A stretch of 64,000 bases of DNA from Ensifer sp. PDNC004 (GTDB lineage: Bacteria > Pseudomonadota > Alphaproteobacteria > Rhizobiales > Rhizobiaceae). The translations under genes and the position numbers were made by a program. The stretch covers positions 3,560,501-3,624,500 of the forward strand of contig NZ_CP070353.1 of assembly GCF_016919405.1 (NCBI RefSeq). The letters run 5' to 3'. Of this stretch, positions 18,433 through 27,274 are shown in pieces (positions within the stretch are counted from its first letter, which is position 1; each line of letters begins with the position of its first letter). The notes below the pieces were generated by a model, which saw only the letters and a program-made list of their open reading frames with translations, had not been told where the DNA came from and searched no databases.

Positions 18433-18465
18433 CTGGCGTCAAGACGACGCCAGACCCGTTTTCCT
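18433..18465 (+). terminator. Terminator after the ruvCAB-phosphoesterase operon
   Basis: CTGGCGTC pairs perfectly with GACGCCAG across a five-base loop, followed by ACCCGTTTTCC. It sits between convergent genes. Confidence 0.7.
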
Positions 18466-18515
18466 CCGCCGGCTCGCTCCGTTGAGCCGAGCTGGCGCCC
18501 GTTCATCACGTGGCC

Positions 18516-19724
18516 TCAGGCGGCCCGGATGGCGCCGCTTCGCAGTGCGCCCCGCAGGCCGGACGCGACCTCATAGGTGTCGGTGACCAACAGCAGGCCG
18601 TCGGCGCACTGGTACCATTCTCCCTCGCTCATGCTCTTCACCGACGGGCTGAGCGTTGCCAGTTCAACTGAGCCGGGCGGTGTGCTGATGATCCGTTCGG
18701 CGACCCAGCTATCGAGCCAGGCCTGGTTTGCCGGCGAAACCGCCTCGAGCGCGATTTGCGGGTGCTTATCGAAGTAGGTCTGGACGGCCAAGTTGGTCGG
18801 CGCGATGACGATCTGGTCGAGATTGCTGTCGCCGAGGGCATCGATCACGCGAGAGTTTTCCAGCGCTGCCAGGAAGGTGTCGGTCTTGCCGTCCCGGCCG
18901 GTCGAAGAAGCGAGGGAGCGCAAGGTCTCCAGTATCGTCGGCAGCGGCGGAACGACCTCGATGTCGCTGGTGCCGGTCCTCGTAAGAGACTGGTAGACGA
19001 GATCGATCTCGGGCGTGAACGACCGCTTGCGAATGCCGCGCGTCCAATTGAATTCGAAGTCCACCTCGAAGCGCCCTTTGAAGTTGGGCGTTGCGCCTTG
19101 GGGGACCTCGATGATCGCGGCTGCATTCCAGATGTAGCCGGCATAGGACGGGCGACCGGGATTTGCCGGTACTCCTGGCGACACCCAGCCGACATGGGGC
19201 AGCCGCGCCTGCCACTCGATCGATTGCGTTGCGGGCCGCGCCGCAAACGAAACCTCGGAGGCGGTGAAGCTGACACCCACATTGGCGCTGAGCGAGGCGC
19301 CGCCCTTCGGACCTTCCTTGCTGTATTCGGCGCTGAGTTCGCCGCCGATCGAGAAACTGATCGTCGCCTGCTCGACGGTGCTGTTGGGCCCGAACGTTAC
19401 CAGCCGCGCCTGCGACGAGTTCGTTTCGAGGCGCAGCTTCATCTGATTGGCGTAAAAGCCGACCGACACCCAGTTGGACGACGGGTTGGACGGCGAGCCC
19501 TGGATGCCGTGATAGACATCCCCGACGACGAGATAGTAGTCACGCGTCAGGTTCTGGTTGCCGCGCATCAGTTTGTAAACCGAAAGCAAGGCGTTTGCGG
19601 TCAAGGTTTGCGATGAGGTCTTGACCGTACCCCAGCCAAAATCATTGCCGCCATTCGTTTTCCATTCACCGTTCAAAGTGCCGACAAGCTTCCAGACTTC
19701 AGGATTCAACGTCTCGATAGGCAT
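18516..19724 (-). CDS. Beta-rich protein with a FAS1-like C-terminal domain
   Basis: A 402-residue protein of unknown function. Residues 1-255 are rich in Ser/Thr, Asn and aromatic residues in alternating beta patterns. The part around 120-255 (Gly/Ser-rich amphipathic strands, WNAAAIIEVP, RFEVDFEFNWTRG) loosely recalls beta-barrel pore-forming toxins. Residues about 265-390 resemble a fasciclin (FAS1) domain: DTFLAALENS, QIVIAPTNLAVQTYF, WVAERIISTPPG, then a final strand. No signal peptide is visible. A good AAGGA site precedes the ATG. Both domain calls are by eye and tentative. Confidence 0.75.
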   Translation of the reverse strand: MPIETLNPEVWKLVGTLNGEWKTNGGNDFGWGTVKTSSQTLTANALLSVYKLMRGNQNLTRDYYLVVGDVYHGIQGSPSNPSSNWVSVGFYANQMKLRLETNSSQARLVTFGPNSTVEQATISFSIGGELSAEYSKEGPKGGASLSANVGVSFTASEVSFAARPATQSIEWQARLPHVGWVSPGVPANPGRPSYAGYIWNAAAIIEVPQGATPNFKGRFEVDFEFNWTRGIRKRSFTPEIDLVYQSLTRTGTSDIEVVPPLPTILETLRSLASSTGRDGKTDTFLAALENSRVIDALGDSNLDQIVIAPTNLAVQTYFDKHPQIALEAVSPANQAWLDSWVAERIISTPPGSVELATLSPSVKSMSEGEWYQCADGLLLVTDTYEVASGLRGALRSGAIRAA

Positions 19725-19858
19725 GATTGATTTCCTTCGAAGCGCCGTCGATCGACGGGAGGGTTGAGCTTTTGCGCGGAGCGGAACCGTTCCGCACAGC
19801 CAACATAGCGCGGATTTTCGAAAGCAACCTGGGGTGTTAAATTGTAAATTAATACTCC

Positions 19859-20794
19859 TTAAAGGAGTCCTTGATCGACACAGAACGGCTCTGTGCTGCG
19901 GCCTCGGCCGAGCAGCTCTTCGATCGTCTCGCGCAGCCGCGGCAGCCCGCCCGGCACCCAGCCGAGCGCGCGCAAGCGGTCGCAGTCCATCGCGTTGAAA
20001 TCAGCCAATGCGGCCGGTTCGGGCAGGTCGTTCGTGCAACCGGCGATTTCGCGCACGATTTCCAGAATGGTGCGGCTGTCGACGAGGATGTCGGAGACGT
20101 TGAAGACCGAAGCCGGTAGGCGGCGTGCTTCCGCTTCAAGCACGAAGCGCACGGCGGTTGCGACATCGTCGCCATGCACTTCCGTGCCGGCCCGCGGTGC
20201 AACCGGGCGGCCCCGGAGATAGTCGTCGAACAGGGTCTGCCATTTGTGCGACGCCCCATTGCCCGGCGCTCCGTAGACGCCGGTGACGCGCAGGCTCGCT
20301 GTCTTGAAGTCGTTAGTGCCGAGCAGTTCCAGTTGCCGCTCCGCCTCAAGCTTGAGCGTGCCATAGAGGCTCTCGGGGTGGCAGGCCGACCCCTCGGTCA
20401 GCACCGTGCCCGCCGGGTGTGCTCCATAGACCGCGCGGCTCGACAGGAAGATACAGCGCTCCACGCCCTGTTCGCGTGCCGTTTCGAACAGGCGGACCGA
20501 ACCATCGAGATTGGTGCGGCGGAAGCCCTCGGGGTCGTCGCCTTCGCCGCCGCGATATCGGCCGGGGATGTGCTGGAAGGCGGCATGGATGAAACACTGG
20601 ACATTGTCGAAGGCCGCTCTGTGATCGATGGTCGGATCGAGCGACAGGGGCACGAAATCGACAGGTCCGCCAAAGAAGGTGTCTGGGGGCCGCGGGCGCC
20701 CGCCGACCACCACCTCGTGCCCCGCTTGCAGCAGATGCTGGACGATAAAGCGACCGACGAAGCCCGTGCCGCCGGAGACAAGCACCCGGGTCAT
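19859..20794 (-). CDS. sqdC: NAD-dependent epimerase/dehydratase-like protein SqdC
   Basis: A 311-residue short-chain dehydrogenase/reductase of the extended type, with GGTGFVG nucleotide binding at residues 8-14, SSRAVYG and the catalytic YGTLK. It overlaps the end of sqdD by four bases (ATGA) and forms the third gene of an sqdB-sqdD-sqdC operon, the order reported in Sinorhizobium. SqdC is required for normal sulfolipid synthesis in Rhodobacter, but its reaction is not settled. The name is assigned from operon position plus fold. Confidence 0.82.
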   Translation of the reverse strand: MTRVLVSGGTGFVGRFIVQHLLQAGHEVVVGGRPRPPDTFFGGPVDFVPLSLDPTIDHRAAFDNVQCFIHAAFQHIPGRYRGGEGDDPEGFRRTNLDGSVRLFETAREQGVERCIFLSSRAVYGAHPAGTVLTEGSACHPESLYGTLKLEAERQLELLGTNDFKTASLRVTGVYGAPGNGASHKWQTLFDDYLRGRPVAPRAGTEVHGDDVATAVRFVLEAEARRLPASVFNVSDILVDSRTILEIVREIAGCTNDLPEPAALADFNAMDCDRLRALGWVPGGLPRLRETIEELLGRGRSTEPFCVDQGLL

Positions 20795-21651
20795 CGGCGG
20801 ACCGGGTTGGCGAGCGATGGGATGTCCGGAATAGCCTCTCCCGTGAGATAGCCGTGCCAGAGATCGATCAACGGCTGCAGGGCCTCCCGGCGCGGATGAT
20901 TCTTCTCCCAGGGCTTTTCATACTGGTAGTGCAGCACGCCGATCGCGCTCCAGTCCCAGAGTTCCGGCAGGTTGAACCAGACATATTGCAGCATGTTCAT
21001 GGTCACTGGCAGGCCGTGCCAGTCCGGGAAGAAGGCTTGCAGGAAGGTCTGGTCGGTGCGCGGCCAGAAGGCGTCGGGTGCGTCAAGCTGAGAGAGCATT
21101 CTGTCGAAGGTCGCCCATGACGGTTCGGCGACGAAGACGCCGGAATTCAGCCGGTGAAAATCCGCGAGACTTTCGTAGACATTGGGGGCGGCGGAGAATT
21201 CCGGATAGGCAAACAACCGGTCGATGTTCCTGAGAACGATGGCGTCGGCGTCGATGAAGACGCAGCGTCGGTATTCGCCAAGCTGCCAGAGCCGAAGCTT
21301 GCAGAAGTTGTCGAGCGGCGAGTGGAAGTCGGGCTTGCGGCCCTTGGTGAAGGGCGCCATTTCGTGCACGTTCCGGCGCTGATGACGCGCGTTGAAGCAG
21401 TCGGAGAGCGGCAGCAGGTCGGTCTCGACCAGGCGGCATTGGAATTCTGCGAGCGGCGCCAGCGCCTCGCGCGAAACGCCGCCGGTATGGAGCACGACGA
21501 TATCGGCCTTCGTGCCCGTCAGCCTTATGGAGCGCGCCAGCGCGCGGGCGCCGAGCGCGTAATCGCCATTGGTGACGAGCGTCACATAGGCATGGTCGGC
21601 TTGGGGAGGCGAGGAGGGGCGGAGCCCCTCCGAAGGATCGGTCGATCTCAT
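20791..21651 (-). CDS. sqdD: Glycogenin-like glycosyltransferase SqdD
   Basis: A 286-residue family-8-type glycosyltransferase. The metal-binding DAD (VFIDADAIVLRNIDRLF) and the N-terminal VTLVTNGDYALGARALARS match glycogenin-like enzymes. SqdD is thought to transfer sulfoquinovose from UDP-sulfoquinovose to diacylglycerol. Start and stop codons overlap both neighbours by four bases, so the three sqd genes are translationally coupled. Confidence 0.87.
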   Translation of the reverse strand: MRSTDPSEGLRPSSPPQADHAYVTLVTNGDYALGARALARSIRLTGTKADIVVLHTGGVSREALAPLAEFQCRLVETDLLPLSDCFNARHQRRNVHEMAPFTKGRKPDFHSPLDNFCKLRLWQLGEYRRCVFIDADAIVLRNIDRLFAYPEFSAAPNVYESLADFHRLNSGVFVAEPSWATFDRMLSQLDAPDAFWPRTDQTFLQAFFPDWHGLPVTMNMLQYVWFNLPELWDWSAIGVLHYQYEKPWEKNHPRREALQPLIDLWHGYLTGEAIPDIPSLANPVRR

Positions 21652-22868
21652 GAAACGGATTTCAGCCGCTTGCCCTCTGGGTCGTGGTTGATGAGCGGCG
21701 CGATGTCCTTGGTCCAGGCGGAGACGGCGGGCACGCGCGTTCGGTCGACACGATAGGCGAATTTCTTGGCGACATCGACGATTTCCGTGAGAAGCCCATC
21801 CTGCAGCCGGGTCGGGTTGAGGCCGAGGCTCAGGAATTTCTCGTTGTGCACGACGAGCTCGTTCTCGGCGGCTTCCTTGCGCGGGTTCGGCAGCCAGGCG
21901 ACCTGGGCGCCCGATATCGACGCGATCATCTCCGCGAGGTCGCGCACCCGGTGGGTCTCGGTCATCTGGTTGAAGATCTCGACGCGGCTTCCGCGCGCCG
22001 GCGGGTTCGTGAGCGCCAGCTCGATGCAGCGGACCGAATCTTGAATATGGATGAAGGCGCGTGTCTGGCCGCCCGTGCCGTGCACGGTCAGCGGATAGCC
22101 GATCGCCGCCTGGATGAGGAAGCGGTTCAAGACGGTGCCGTAGTCGCCGTCATAGTCGAAGCGGTTGATGAGCTGCGGGTGGCGGCGCGTCTGCTCGGTG
22201 TGGGTGCCCCAGACGATGCCCTGGTGCAGATCGGTGATCCTGAGCCCGTCGTTCTTGGCATAGAACTGGAAGAGCAACTGATCCAGGCACTTGGTCATGT
22301 GGTAGATCGAGCCGGGATTGGCGGGGTAGAGGATTTCCTGGCTGACAGTCTCGCCGCCCATCGTTTCGATGCCGACAGGCAGATAACCCTCGGGGATCGC
22401 CGCACCGATGGTGGAGTAGCCGTAAACGCCCATGGTGCCGAGATGAATCAGGTGGGCGTCGAGGCTGAGTTCGACCAGCGCGTTCAGCAGATTATGGGTG
22501 GCGTTGACGTTGTTGTTGACCGTGTAGTTCTTGTGGCGGTCGCTCTTCATCGAATAGGGGGCGGCGCGCTGCTCGGCAAAATGCACGATGGCATCAGGGC
22601 GATGTTCGGCGAGCCAGTTCTTCAGAAGCTCGTAGTCGCGGGCAAGATCGATCAGGTTGAAATGGATGCGGCGGCCGGTTTCGGCATGCCAGATGCGGGT
22701 GCGTTCCTGGATCGAATCCATCGGCGTCAACGACTGCACGCCCAGTTCCGTATCGATCCATCGGCGGGAGAGATTGTCGAGGATATGAACGTCGTGACCG
22801 GCATCGGACAAATGAAGGGCCGTGGGCCAGCCGACGAAACCGTCGCCGCCGAGAATCGCAATCTTCAT
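21648..22868 (-). CDS. sqdB: UDP-sulfoquinovose synthase SqdB
   Basis: Makes UDP-sulfoquinovose from UDP-glucose and sulfite, the committed step to the anionic membrane lipid SQDG. The 406 residues include the NAD-binding GGDGFVG (8-14), the family-specific FNLIDLARD, HFAEQRAAPYSMKS and the catalytic region YHMTKCLDQ. Length and motifs match plastid and bacterial SqdB closely. First gene of the leftward operon; its promoter is in the 124-base gap before ybgC. Sulfolipid can replace phospholipids when phosphate is scarce. Confidence 0.95.
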   Translation of the reverse strand: MKIAILGGDGFVGWPTALHLSDAGHDVHILDNLSRRWIDTELGVQSLTPMDSIQERTRIWHAETGRRIHFNLIDLARDYELLKNWLAEHRPDAIVHFAEQRAAPYSMKSDRHKNYTVNNNVNATHNLLNALVELSLDAHLIHLGTMGVYGYSTIGAAIPEGYLPVGIETMGGETVSQEILYPANPGSIYHMTKCLDQLLFQFYAKNDGLRITDLHQGIVWGTHTEQTRRHPQLINRFDYDGDYGTVLNRFLIQAAIGYPLTVHGTGGQTRAFIHIQDSVRCIELALTNPPARGSRVEIFNQMTETHRVRDLAEMIASISGAQVAWLPNPRKEAAENELVVHNEKFLSLGLNPTRLQDGLLTEIVDVAKKFAYRVDRTRVPAVSAWTKDIAPLINHDPEGKRLKSVS

Positions 22869-22992
22869 GCACGTTCTCCTGATCGCAAAGGAAGTCCGTC
22901 ACGTGATAGGATAGGATTGTGACAAGGCTGCAATGCTTGCAAACGGCTTTTTGTTCCTGCACAGGAAACGGGAAATTCTTTCGGAGAAAAGT

Positions 22993-23448
22993 ATGTCCCT
23001 GATTTCGCTCGCAGGCGAACTGACCGAAAACGGCCATCAGCTGATCCAGCGCGTCTATTACGAAGACACCGACTTTTCCGGCGTCGTCTACCACGCTCGC
23101 TACCTGCACTTCATGGAGCGCGCCCGCACCGATTTCCTGCGGCTGCTCGGCGTCGAACAGGCGACGCTGGCGATCGAGGGCGACAGCGAGGGCCTCGTCT
23201 TCGTCGTCCACCGCATGGAGATCGACTTCAAAGCGCCGGCGCGCATGGACGATATCCTGACGATCACGACCGTCACGGAGAAGGCCGGCGGCGCCAAGAT
23301 GGTGCTGCAGCAGGAAATTCGCCGCGGCGAACAGTTGCTGATCGCTGCCAAGGTGATCATCGCCGTGATCAATGCGCAGGGCCGCCCGCGGCGGCTGCCG
23401 GAGGCGCTGGCCTACAAGTTCCAGCATGCCAAGGAGAGCGCCGGCTAG
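22993..23448 (+). CDS. ybgC: Acyl-CoA thioesterase YbgC of the Tol-Pal cluster
   Basis: A 151-residue hotdog-fold thioesterase. The active-site segment VYYEDTDFSGVVYHARYL carries the conserved Asp and the Tyr/His motif of the 4-hydroxybenzoyl-CoA thioesterase family. The ATG at 22993 follows GGAG at good spacing; an in-frame upstream start at 22933 has none. It is the usual first gene of tol-pal, but here a reverse-strand gene separates it from tolQ. Confidence 0.93.
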   Translation: MSLISLAGELTENGHQLIQRVYYEDTDFSGVVYHARYLHFMERARTDFLRLLGVEQATLAIEGDSEGLVFVVHRMEIDFKAPARMDDILTITTVTEKAGGAKMVLQQEIRRGEQLLIAAKVIIAVINAQGRPRRLPEALAYKFQHAKESAG

Positions 23449-23466
23449 TCCGGCACGCGCGCGGGC

Positions 23467-24474
23467 CTAGTCCGCCGCTTCCACGCCGAGCTGCTTCAGC
23501 ATCTCGTCGGTGAGCGATTGCTTCGCCTTCGCGAAGTCCCGCCAGGGATCCGTACCGCGTTCGATCCGTTCGAGACTGTCGGCCATTCGGAAGCTATTGG
23601 CGGCGTCAAGACCGGCAAGCTCCTCCCAACTGACGGGCGTGGCGACCGGGCAACCGTCCCGTGCGCGGGTCGAGTAGGGGGCGATCGCCGTCGAGCCGCG
23701 TTCGTTCCGCAGCCAGTCGATGAAGATCCGCCCTTTCCGTTTTTCCTTCGACATGGTGGCGATGAACTTGTCCGGTTCGCGATCGGCAAAGCCTTGCGCA
23801 AAGGTCTTGGCAAAGGCCTTGGCCTGCGCCCAGGTGGCGTGCTCTGCCAGGGGGACTATCACGTGCACGCCCTTGCCGCCGGTAACCATCGGCATCGATG
23901 CCAATCCGATGGCGGAGAGCGCATCGCGAAGCGCCGTCGCTGCGGTCTTGACCATGCCGAAATCAAGGCCCTCGTCCGGGTCGAGGTCGAAGACCAGCCG
24001 GTCCGGTGTTTCAAGCGCATCGACCCGCGAACCCCAGATGTGGAATTCGAGCGATCCCATCTGCACCGCGGCGACCAGGCCGGCAGCATCTTGCACGTAC
24101 ATGTAGTTTTCGGTTTCGCCGGAACTTTCGGTGATCGCCATTTCCTTGATCTCTTCGGGAAAACCATCCCCGGCATGCTTCTGGTAGAAGCGCGGGCCCC
24201 TCAGCCCCTGCGGCGCGCGCACGAGCGACAGCAGGTGCCTGGCGGCGTAGGGCAGCATGCGATCGGCGACCACCGCGTAATAGCGGGCAAGATCCAGTTT
24301 GCTGATGCCGCCGTTAAACAGCAGCCGTTCGGGATGCGTGATCGTGACGCCGGCAACCGTGTCTTCAGGGGCGGCCGGACGGGACTTCGCGGGTGTCGCC
24401 CCGGACCCCTTCGATGTCCCGGGGGCCGGCTTGCCCTTGTTCCGATTGGTGGCGGTGTCTTCCGTTTCGGTCAT
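23467..24474 (-). CDS. Stand-alone LigD-type polymerase/primase domain protein
   Basis: A 335-residue protein corresponding to the polymerase domain of bacterial NHEJ ligase LigD (archaeo-eukaryotic primase fold). Recognisable pieces: TITHPERLLF at the N-terminus, the catalytic acids in VFDLDPDEGLDF, and MVTGGKGVHVIVPL and FIDWLRNERGSTAIAPYSTRA. No ligase or phosphoesterase domain is attached. The N-terminal 45 residues are a Lys/Pro/Ser-rich tail. Starts at 24474 or 24480 are possible; GGGTG spacing favours 24474. It lies between ybgC and tolQ on the opposite strand. Confidence 0.9.
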   Translation of the reverse strand: MTETEDTATNRNKGKPAPGTSKGSGATPAKSRPAAPEDTVAGVTITHPERLLFNGGISKLDLARYYAVVADRMLPYAARHLLSLVRAPQGLRGPRFYQKHAGDGFPEEIKEMAITESSGETENYMYVQDAAGLVAAVQMGSLEFHIWGSRVDALETPDRLVFDLDPDEGLDFGMVKTAATALRDALSAIGLASMPMVTGGKGVHVIVPLAEHATWAQAKAFAKTFAQGFADREPDKFIATMSKEKRKGRIFIDWLRNERGSTAIAPYSTRARDGCPVATPVSWEELAGLDAANSFRMADSLERIERGTDPWRDFAKAKQSLTDEMLKQLGVEAAD

Positions 24475-24903
24475 TCTCATCACCCGCAGCGCGATTGGAT
24501 GGTTCACGGCCCCTGGCCTGTCTGGAGATCGACATGCCCGATGTCTTCAAGGCCAGGATATCGCGAGAATGGCAACTTGTCGCAACGTCCGGTCGAGGAT
24601 CGGGTCGTTGTCAAGAAACGTGGCGGTAGCGGGTAAGTTCCGCCCCGAAGGTGACGCTGTAAAGACACACAGCGGTAACGGTCTCTTAACCATAATGGTG
24701 TCTTAATCATCGCATCAGGATTTGTGCAGTGCACGTCATCCTTTGACCAAAATTGACGGAGAGAAGGCAACCTAAAGCTAATTAAGGTCGCGATGGTGCG
24801 ATCTGCGGCGGTGCCGGGCACTCTTGCAAACAGGACGTTTGGGCTACCCGGTCACGAGCATGAGCCGCTCTTGCCGGGTGTTTGGATTCGGGGACTGAAG
24901 ACG
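24475..24903. other. Divergent regulatory region upstream of tolQ
   Basis: A 429-base gap between the divergent LigD-polymerase gene and tolQ. The part from about 24680 to 24790 is AT-rich with repeated TTAA tetramers (near 24687, 24705 and 24781), so the tol operon promoter probably lies there. The TTAA spacings do not fit a full CtrA box. An open frame running into tolQ from 24793 was not called as an N-terminal extension. Confidence 0.5.
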
Positions 24904-25626
24904 ATGGAACAGGTTGGATTGGCCGCGGCAACACACGATGTGAGCCTTTGGTCGCTATTCATGCAAGCGGGCTTCGTCGTGAAGCTGGTCATGCTGGGGC
25001 TGGTCGCAGCCTCCGTCTGGACCTGGGCGATCGTCGTCGACAAGACGCTCAACTACGGGCGCGTCCGTCGCCAGCTCGACAGCTTCGAGCAGGTGTTCTG
25101 GTCCGGCCAGTCGCTGGAAGAACTCTACCGCACGCTCGCCGACCGCCAGACGGCCGGCATGGGTGCGATCTTCGTGTCCGCCATGCGCGAATGGAAGAAG
25201 AGCTTCGAGCGCGGTGCCCGTTCGCCGATCGGCCTGCAGATGCGTATCGACCGCGCCATGGACGTGACGCTCGCCCGGGAATCGGAATCGCTGGAGGCCC
25301 GCCTCGGCTCGCTCGCGACCATCGGTTCGGCAGCGCCGTTCATCGGTCTCTTCGGTACGGTCGTCGGTATCATGACCTCGTTCCAGGCGATCGCCGGTTC
25401 GAAGTCGACCAACCTTGCGGTCGTGGCGCCCGGTATTGCCGAAGCGCTGCTTGCGACCGCGATCGGCCTTCTCGCCGCTATCCCCGCGGTTATCGCCTAC
25501 AACAAGTTCTCGGCCGACGCCGGCAAGCTGTCGGCACGCATGGAAGCTTTCGCCGACGAGTTCTCCGCCATCCTGTCGCGGCAGATCGACGAGAAGCTCC
25601 AGAACCCGCGCCAGGCCGCGCAGTAA
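24904..25626 (+). CDS. tolQ: Tol-Pal system proton channel subunit TolQ
   Basis: Inner-membrane partner of TolR, forming the proton-driven motor that energises TolA for outer-membrane constriction during division. The 240 residues contain three membrane helices (about 20-40, 140-160 and 175-200) with the family segment SAAPFIGLFGTVVGIM and the Thr/Ala-rich third helix. The ATG at 24904 gives the standard beginning; upstream codons in frame are not conserved-looking. tolR follows after 27 bases. Confidence 0.95.
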   Translation: MEQVGLAAATHDVSLWSLFMQAGFVVKLVMLGLVAASVWTWAIVVDKTLNYGRVRRQLDSFEQVFWSGQSLEELYRTLADRQTAGMGAIFVSAMREWKKSFERGARSPIGLQMRIDRAMDVTLARESESLEARLGSLATIGSAAPFIGLFGTVVGIMTSFQAIAGSKSTNLAVVAPGIAEALLATAIGLLAAIPAVIAYNKFSADAGKLSARMEAFADEFSAILSRQIDEKLQNPRQAAQ

Positions 25627-25653
25627 TCGCCAGAGAGTACGGAGACCACGCTG

Positions 25654-26106
25654 ATGGGTATGTCGGTTGGCGGAGCCAAAGGTTCGGGTGGCGGACGTCG
25701 TCGCCGCGGCGGCAAGAAAGCCATGATGAGCGAGATCAACGTGACGCCGTTCGTCGACGTCATGCTCGTGCTCCTGATCATCTTCATGGTGGCCGCACCG
25801 ATGATGACGGTCGGCGTGCCGATCGACCTGCCGGAAACGCAGGCAAAGGCGCTGAATTCCGATACGCAGCCGATCACCGTCTCGGTCAACCCGGCCGGTG
25901 AGATCTACCTGCAGGAAACCGCGATCGCCATCGATGAAGTCGTGCCGAAGCTCGAGGCGATTGCCACCACCGGCTACAACGAACGCATCTATGTGCGCGG
26001 CGACACCAATGCCGACTACGGCACGGTCATGAAGGTCATGGCCCGCATCTCTGCCGCCGGGTTCAAGAACCTCGGCCTCGTCACGCTGCAAGAACAGGAA
26101 AAGTGA
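25654..26106 (+). CDS. tolR: Tol-Pal system protein TolR
   Basis: A 150-residue ExbD/TolR-family protein: a Gly/Arg/Lys-rich cytoplasmic start, then one membrane helix with the essential aspartate in VTPFVDVMLVLLIIF, then a periplasmic domain (about 55-150). GGAG precedes the ATG. It lies between tolQ and tolA in the operon. Confidence 0.95.
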   Translation: MGMSVGGAKGSGGGRRRRGGKKAMMSEINVTPFVDVMLVLLIIFMVAAPMMTVGVPIDLPETQAKALNSDTQPITVSVNPAGEIYLQETAIAIDEVVPKLEAIATTGYNERIYVRGDTNADYGTVMKVMARISAAGFKNLGLVTLQEQEK

Positions 26107-26115
26107 TCGTCCACG

Positions 26116-27195
26116 ATGAAGGGCAGTCTCGCTACATCTGCTGTCCTCCACGCCATGGTCTTGACCTGGGCGCTGGTGTCGCTTGGCAGCCCGGCTGACT
26201 TCCAGGTCGCCGACGTCGAGGCTTTGCCTGTCGACATCGTTCCCTATTCGGAGATGACGCAGGTTCAGCAGGGCGACAAGAAGGCACCGAAGAAGGAGCA
26301 TTCGTCGCCGGTTCCGACCAAGCGTCCGGAGACGAACCAGCCGGCTGAAAATGTCGGCGACAACGATACCGACCTGAAGACCCCGCCGACGCCGAACGCC
26401 AAGCCGTCGAAGAGCGAAGCCACGGCCTCTCCGGAAAAGAACGACAAGCCCGAGCCGACGCCCGATCCGGTCGAGCAGGAGATCAAGAAGGTCGAGGAAT
26501 CCAAGCCCGCCTCCGAGCCCGCGACCGAGGTCGCAGCCCTGCCGGAACCCAAGCAGGAAGTGAAGCCCGAGACCAAGCCCGATCCGGCGCCCGCCGAAGA
26601 AAAGCCGGCCGAGAACCCGGAAGCCGAAGCGTTGCCCGAGAAGGTGCCGACGCCCGCTGCGAAGCCGAAGGTCGAAAAGCCCGCCCAAAGCGCCAAGACG
26701 CCCGATCGCAAGAACGAGGCGACGCCGAAAGAGCAGAAGAAGCAGGCTTCCACCGAGGAAAGCAAGTTCAACGCCGACGAGATTGCAGCGCTGCTCAACC
26801 GGCAGGATCCGTCTGCCGGCGGCGCGAAGCGTTCGACGCAGGAGGCCGCGCTCGGTGGCAAGAAGACGATCGGGGTTGGCCTCAGCGCCAACGAGATCGA
26901 CGGCGTCAAGGGCCAGATCCAGGGCAACTGGTCGCTGACCCCGGGCCTGACCGGCGTCGAGGAGGTCCGCGTCACCGTCCGCGTGCAGCTCGACCCCGCG
27001 GGCAACATCGTCGGAACGCCTGAAGTGACCGCCACCGGCGGCCCGGAAGGCACCCGTCGTGCGGTCGAGAGCAGCACCCTGCGCGCGATCCGCCGTTCGG
27101 CCCCGCTACAGAACCTGCCGCCTGAAAAATATGAGGGCGAAAAAGGATGGAATACCCTCGTGCTGAATTTCGACCCCTCGGAATTCGCACTTTAG
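26116..27195 (+). CDS. tolA: Tol-Pal system protein TolA (TonB-like C-terminus)
   Basis: Periplasm-spanning arm that links TolQR in the inner membrane to Pal and TolB. The 359 residues start with an N-terminal membrane anchor (about 5-25), followed by a long Pro/Glu/Lys/Ala-rich stalk (about 45-230) and a C-terminal domain (about 255-359) with the TonB/TolA-type strand pattern (VRVTVRVQLDPAGNIVG, ALRAIRRSAP-like). The stalk is proline-rich rather than purely helical, as is common in alphaproteobacteria. Confidence 0.92.
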   Translation: MKGSLATSAVLHAMVLTWALVSLGSPADFQVADVEALPVDIVPYSEMTQVQQGDKKAPKKEHSSPVPTKRPETNQPAENVGDNDTDLKTPPTPNAKPSKSEATASPEKNDKPEPTPDPVEQEIKKVEESKPASEPATEVAALPEPKQEVKPETKPDPAPAEEKPAENPEAEALPEKVPTPAAKPKVEKPAQSAKTPDRKNEATPKEQKKQASTEESKFNADEIAALLNRQDPSAGGAKRSTQEAALGGKKTIGVGLSANEIDGVKGQIQGNWSLTPGLTGVEEVRVTVRVQLDPAGNIVGTPEVTATGGPEGTRRAVESSTLRAIRRSAPLQNLPPEKYEGEKGWNTLVLNFDPSEFAL

Positions 27196-27274
27196 AGCTG
27201 CCGGGATTGGAACCCATGCCGGATAGCAAACCACCCCTGCAAACCCTTCGTACGAAGCTGAAAGGCTTGTCTCT

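Noticed and set aside
24955..26688. Long reverse-strand open frame of 577 codons over tolQ-tolA
   Set aside because: It lies antisense to three well-supported tol genes; its Gly/Arg/Leu-rich product reflects GC-rich codon structure.
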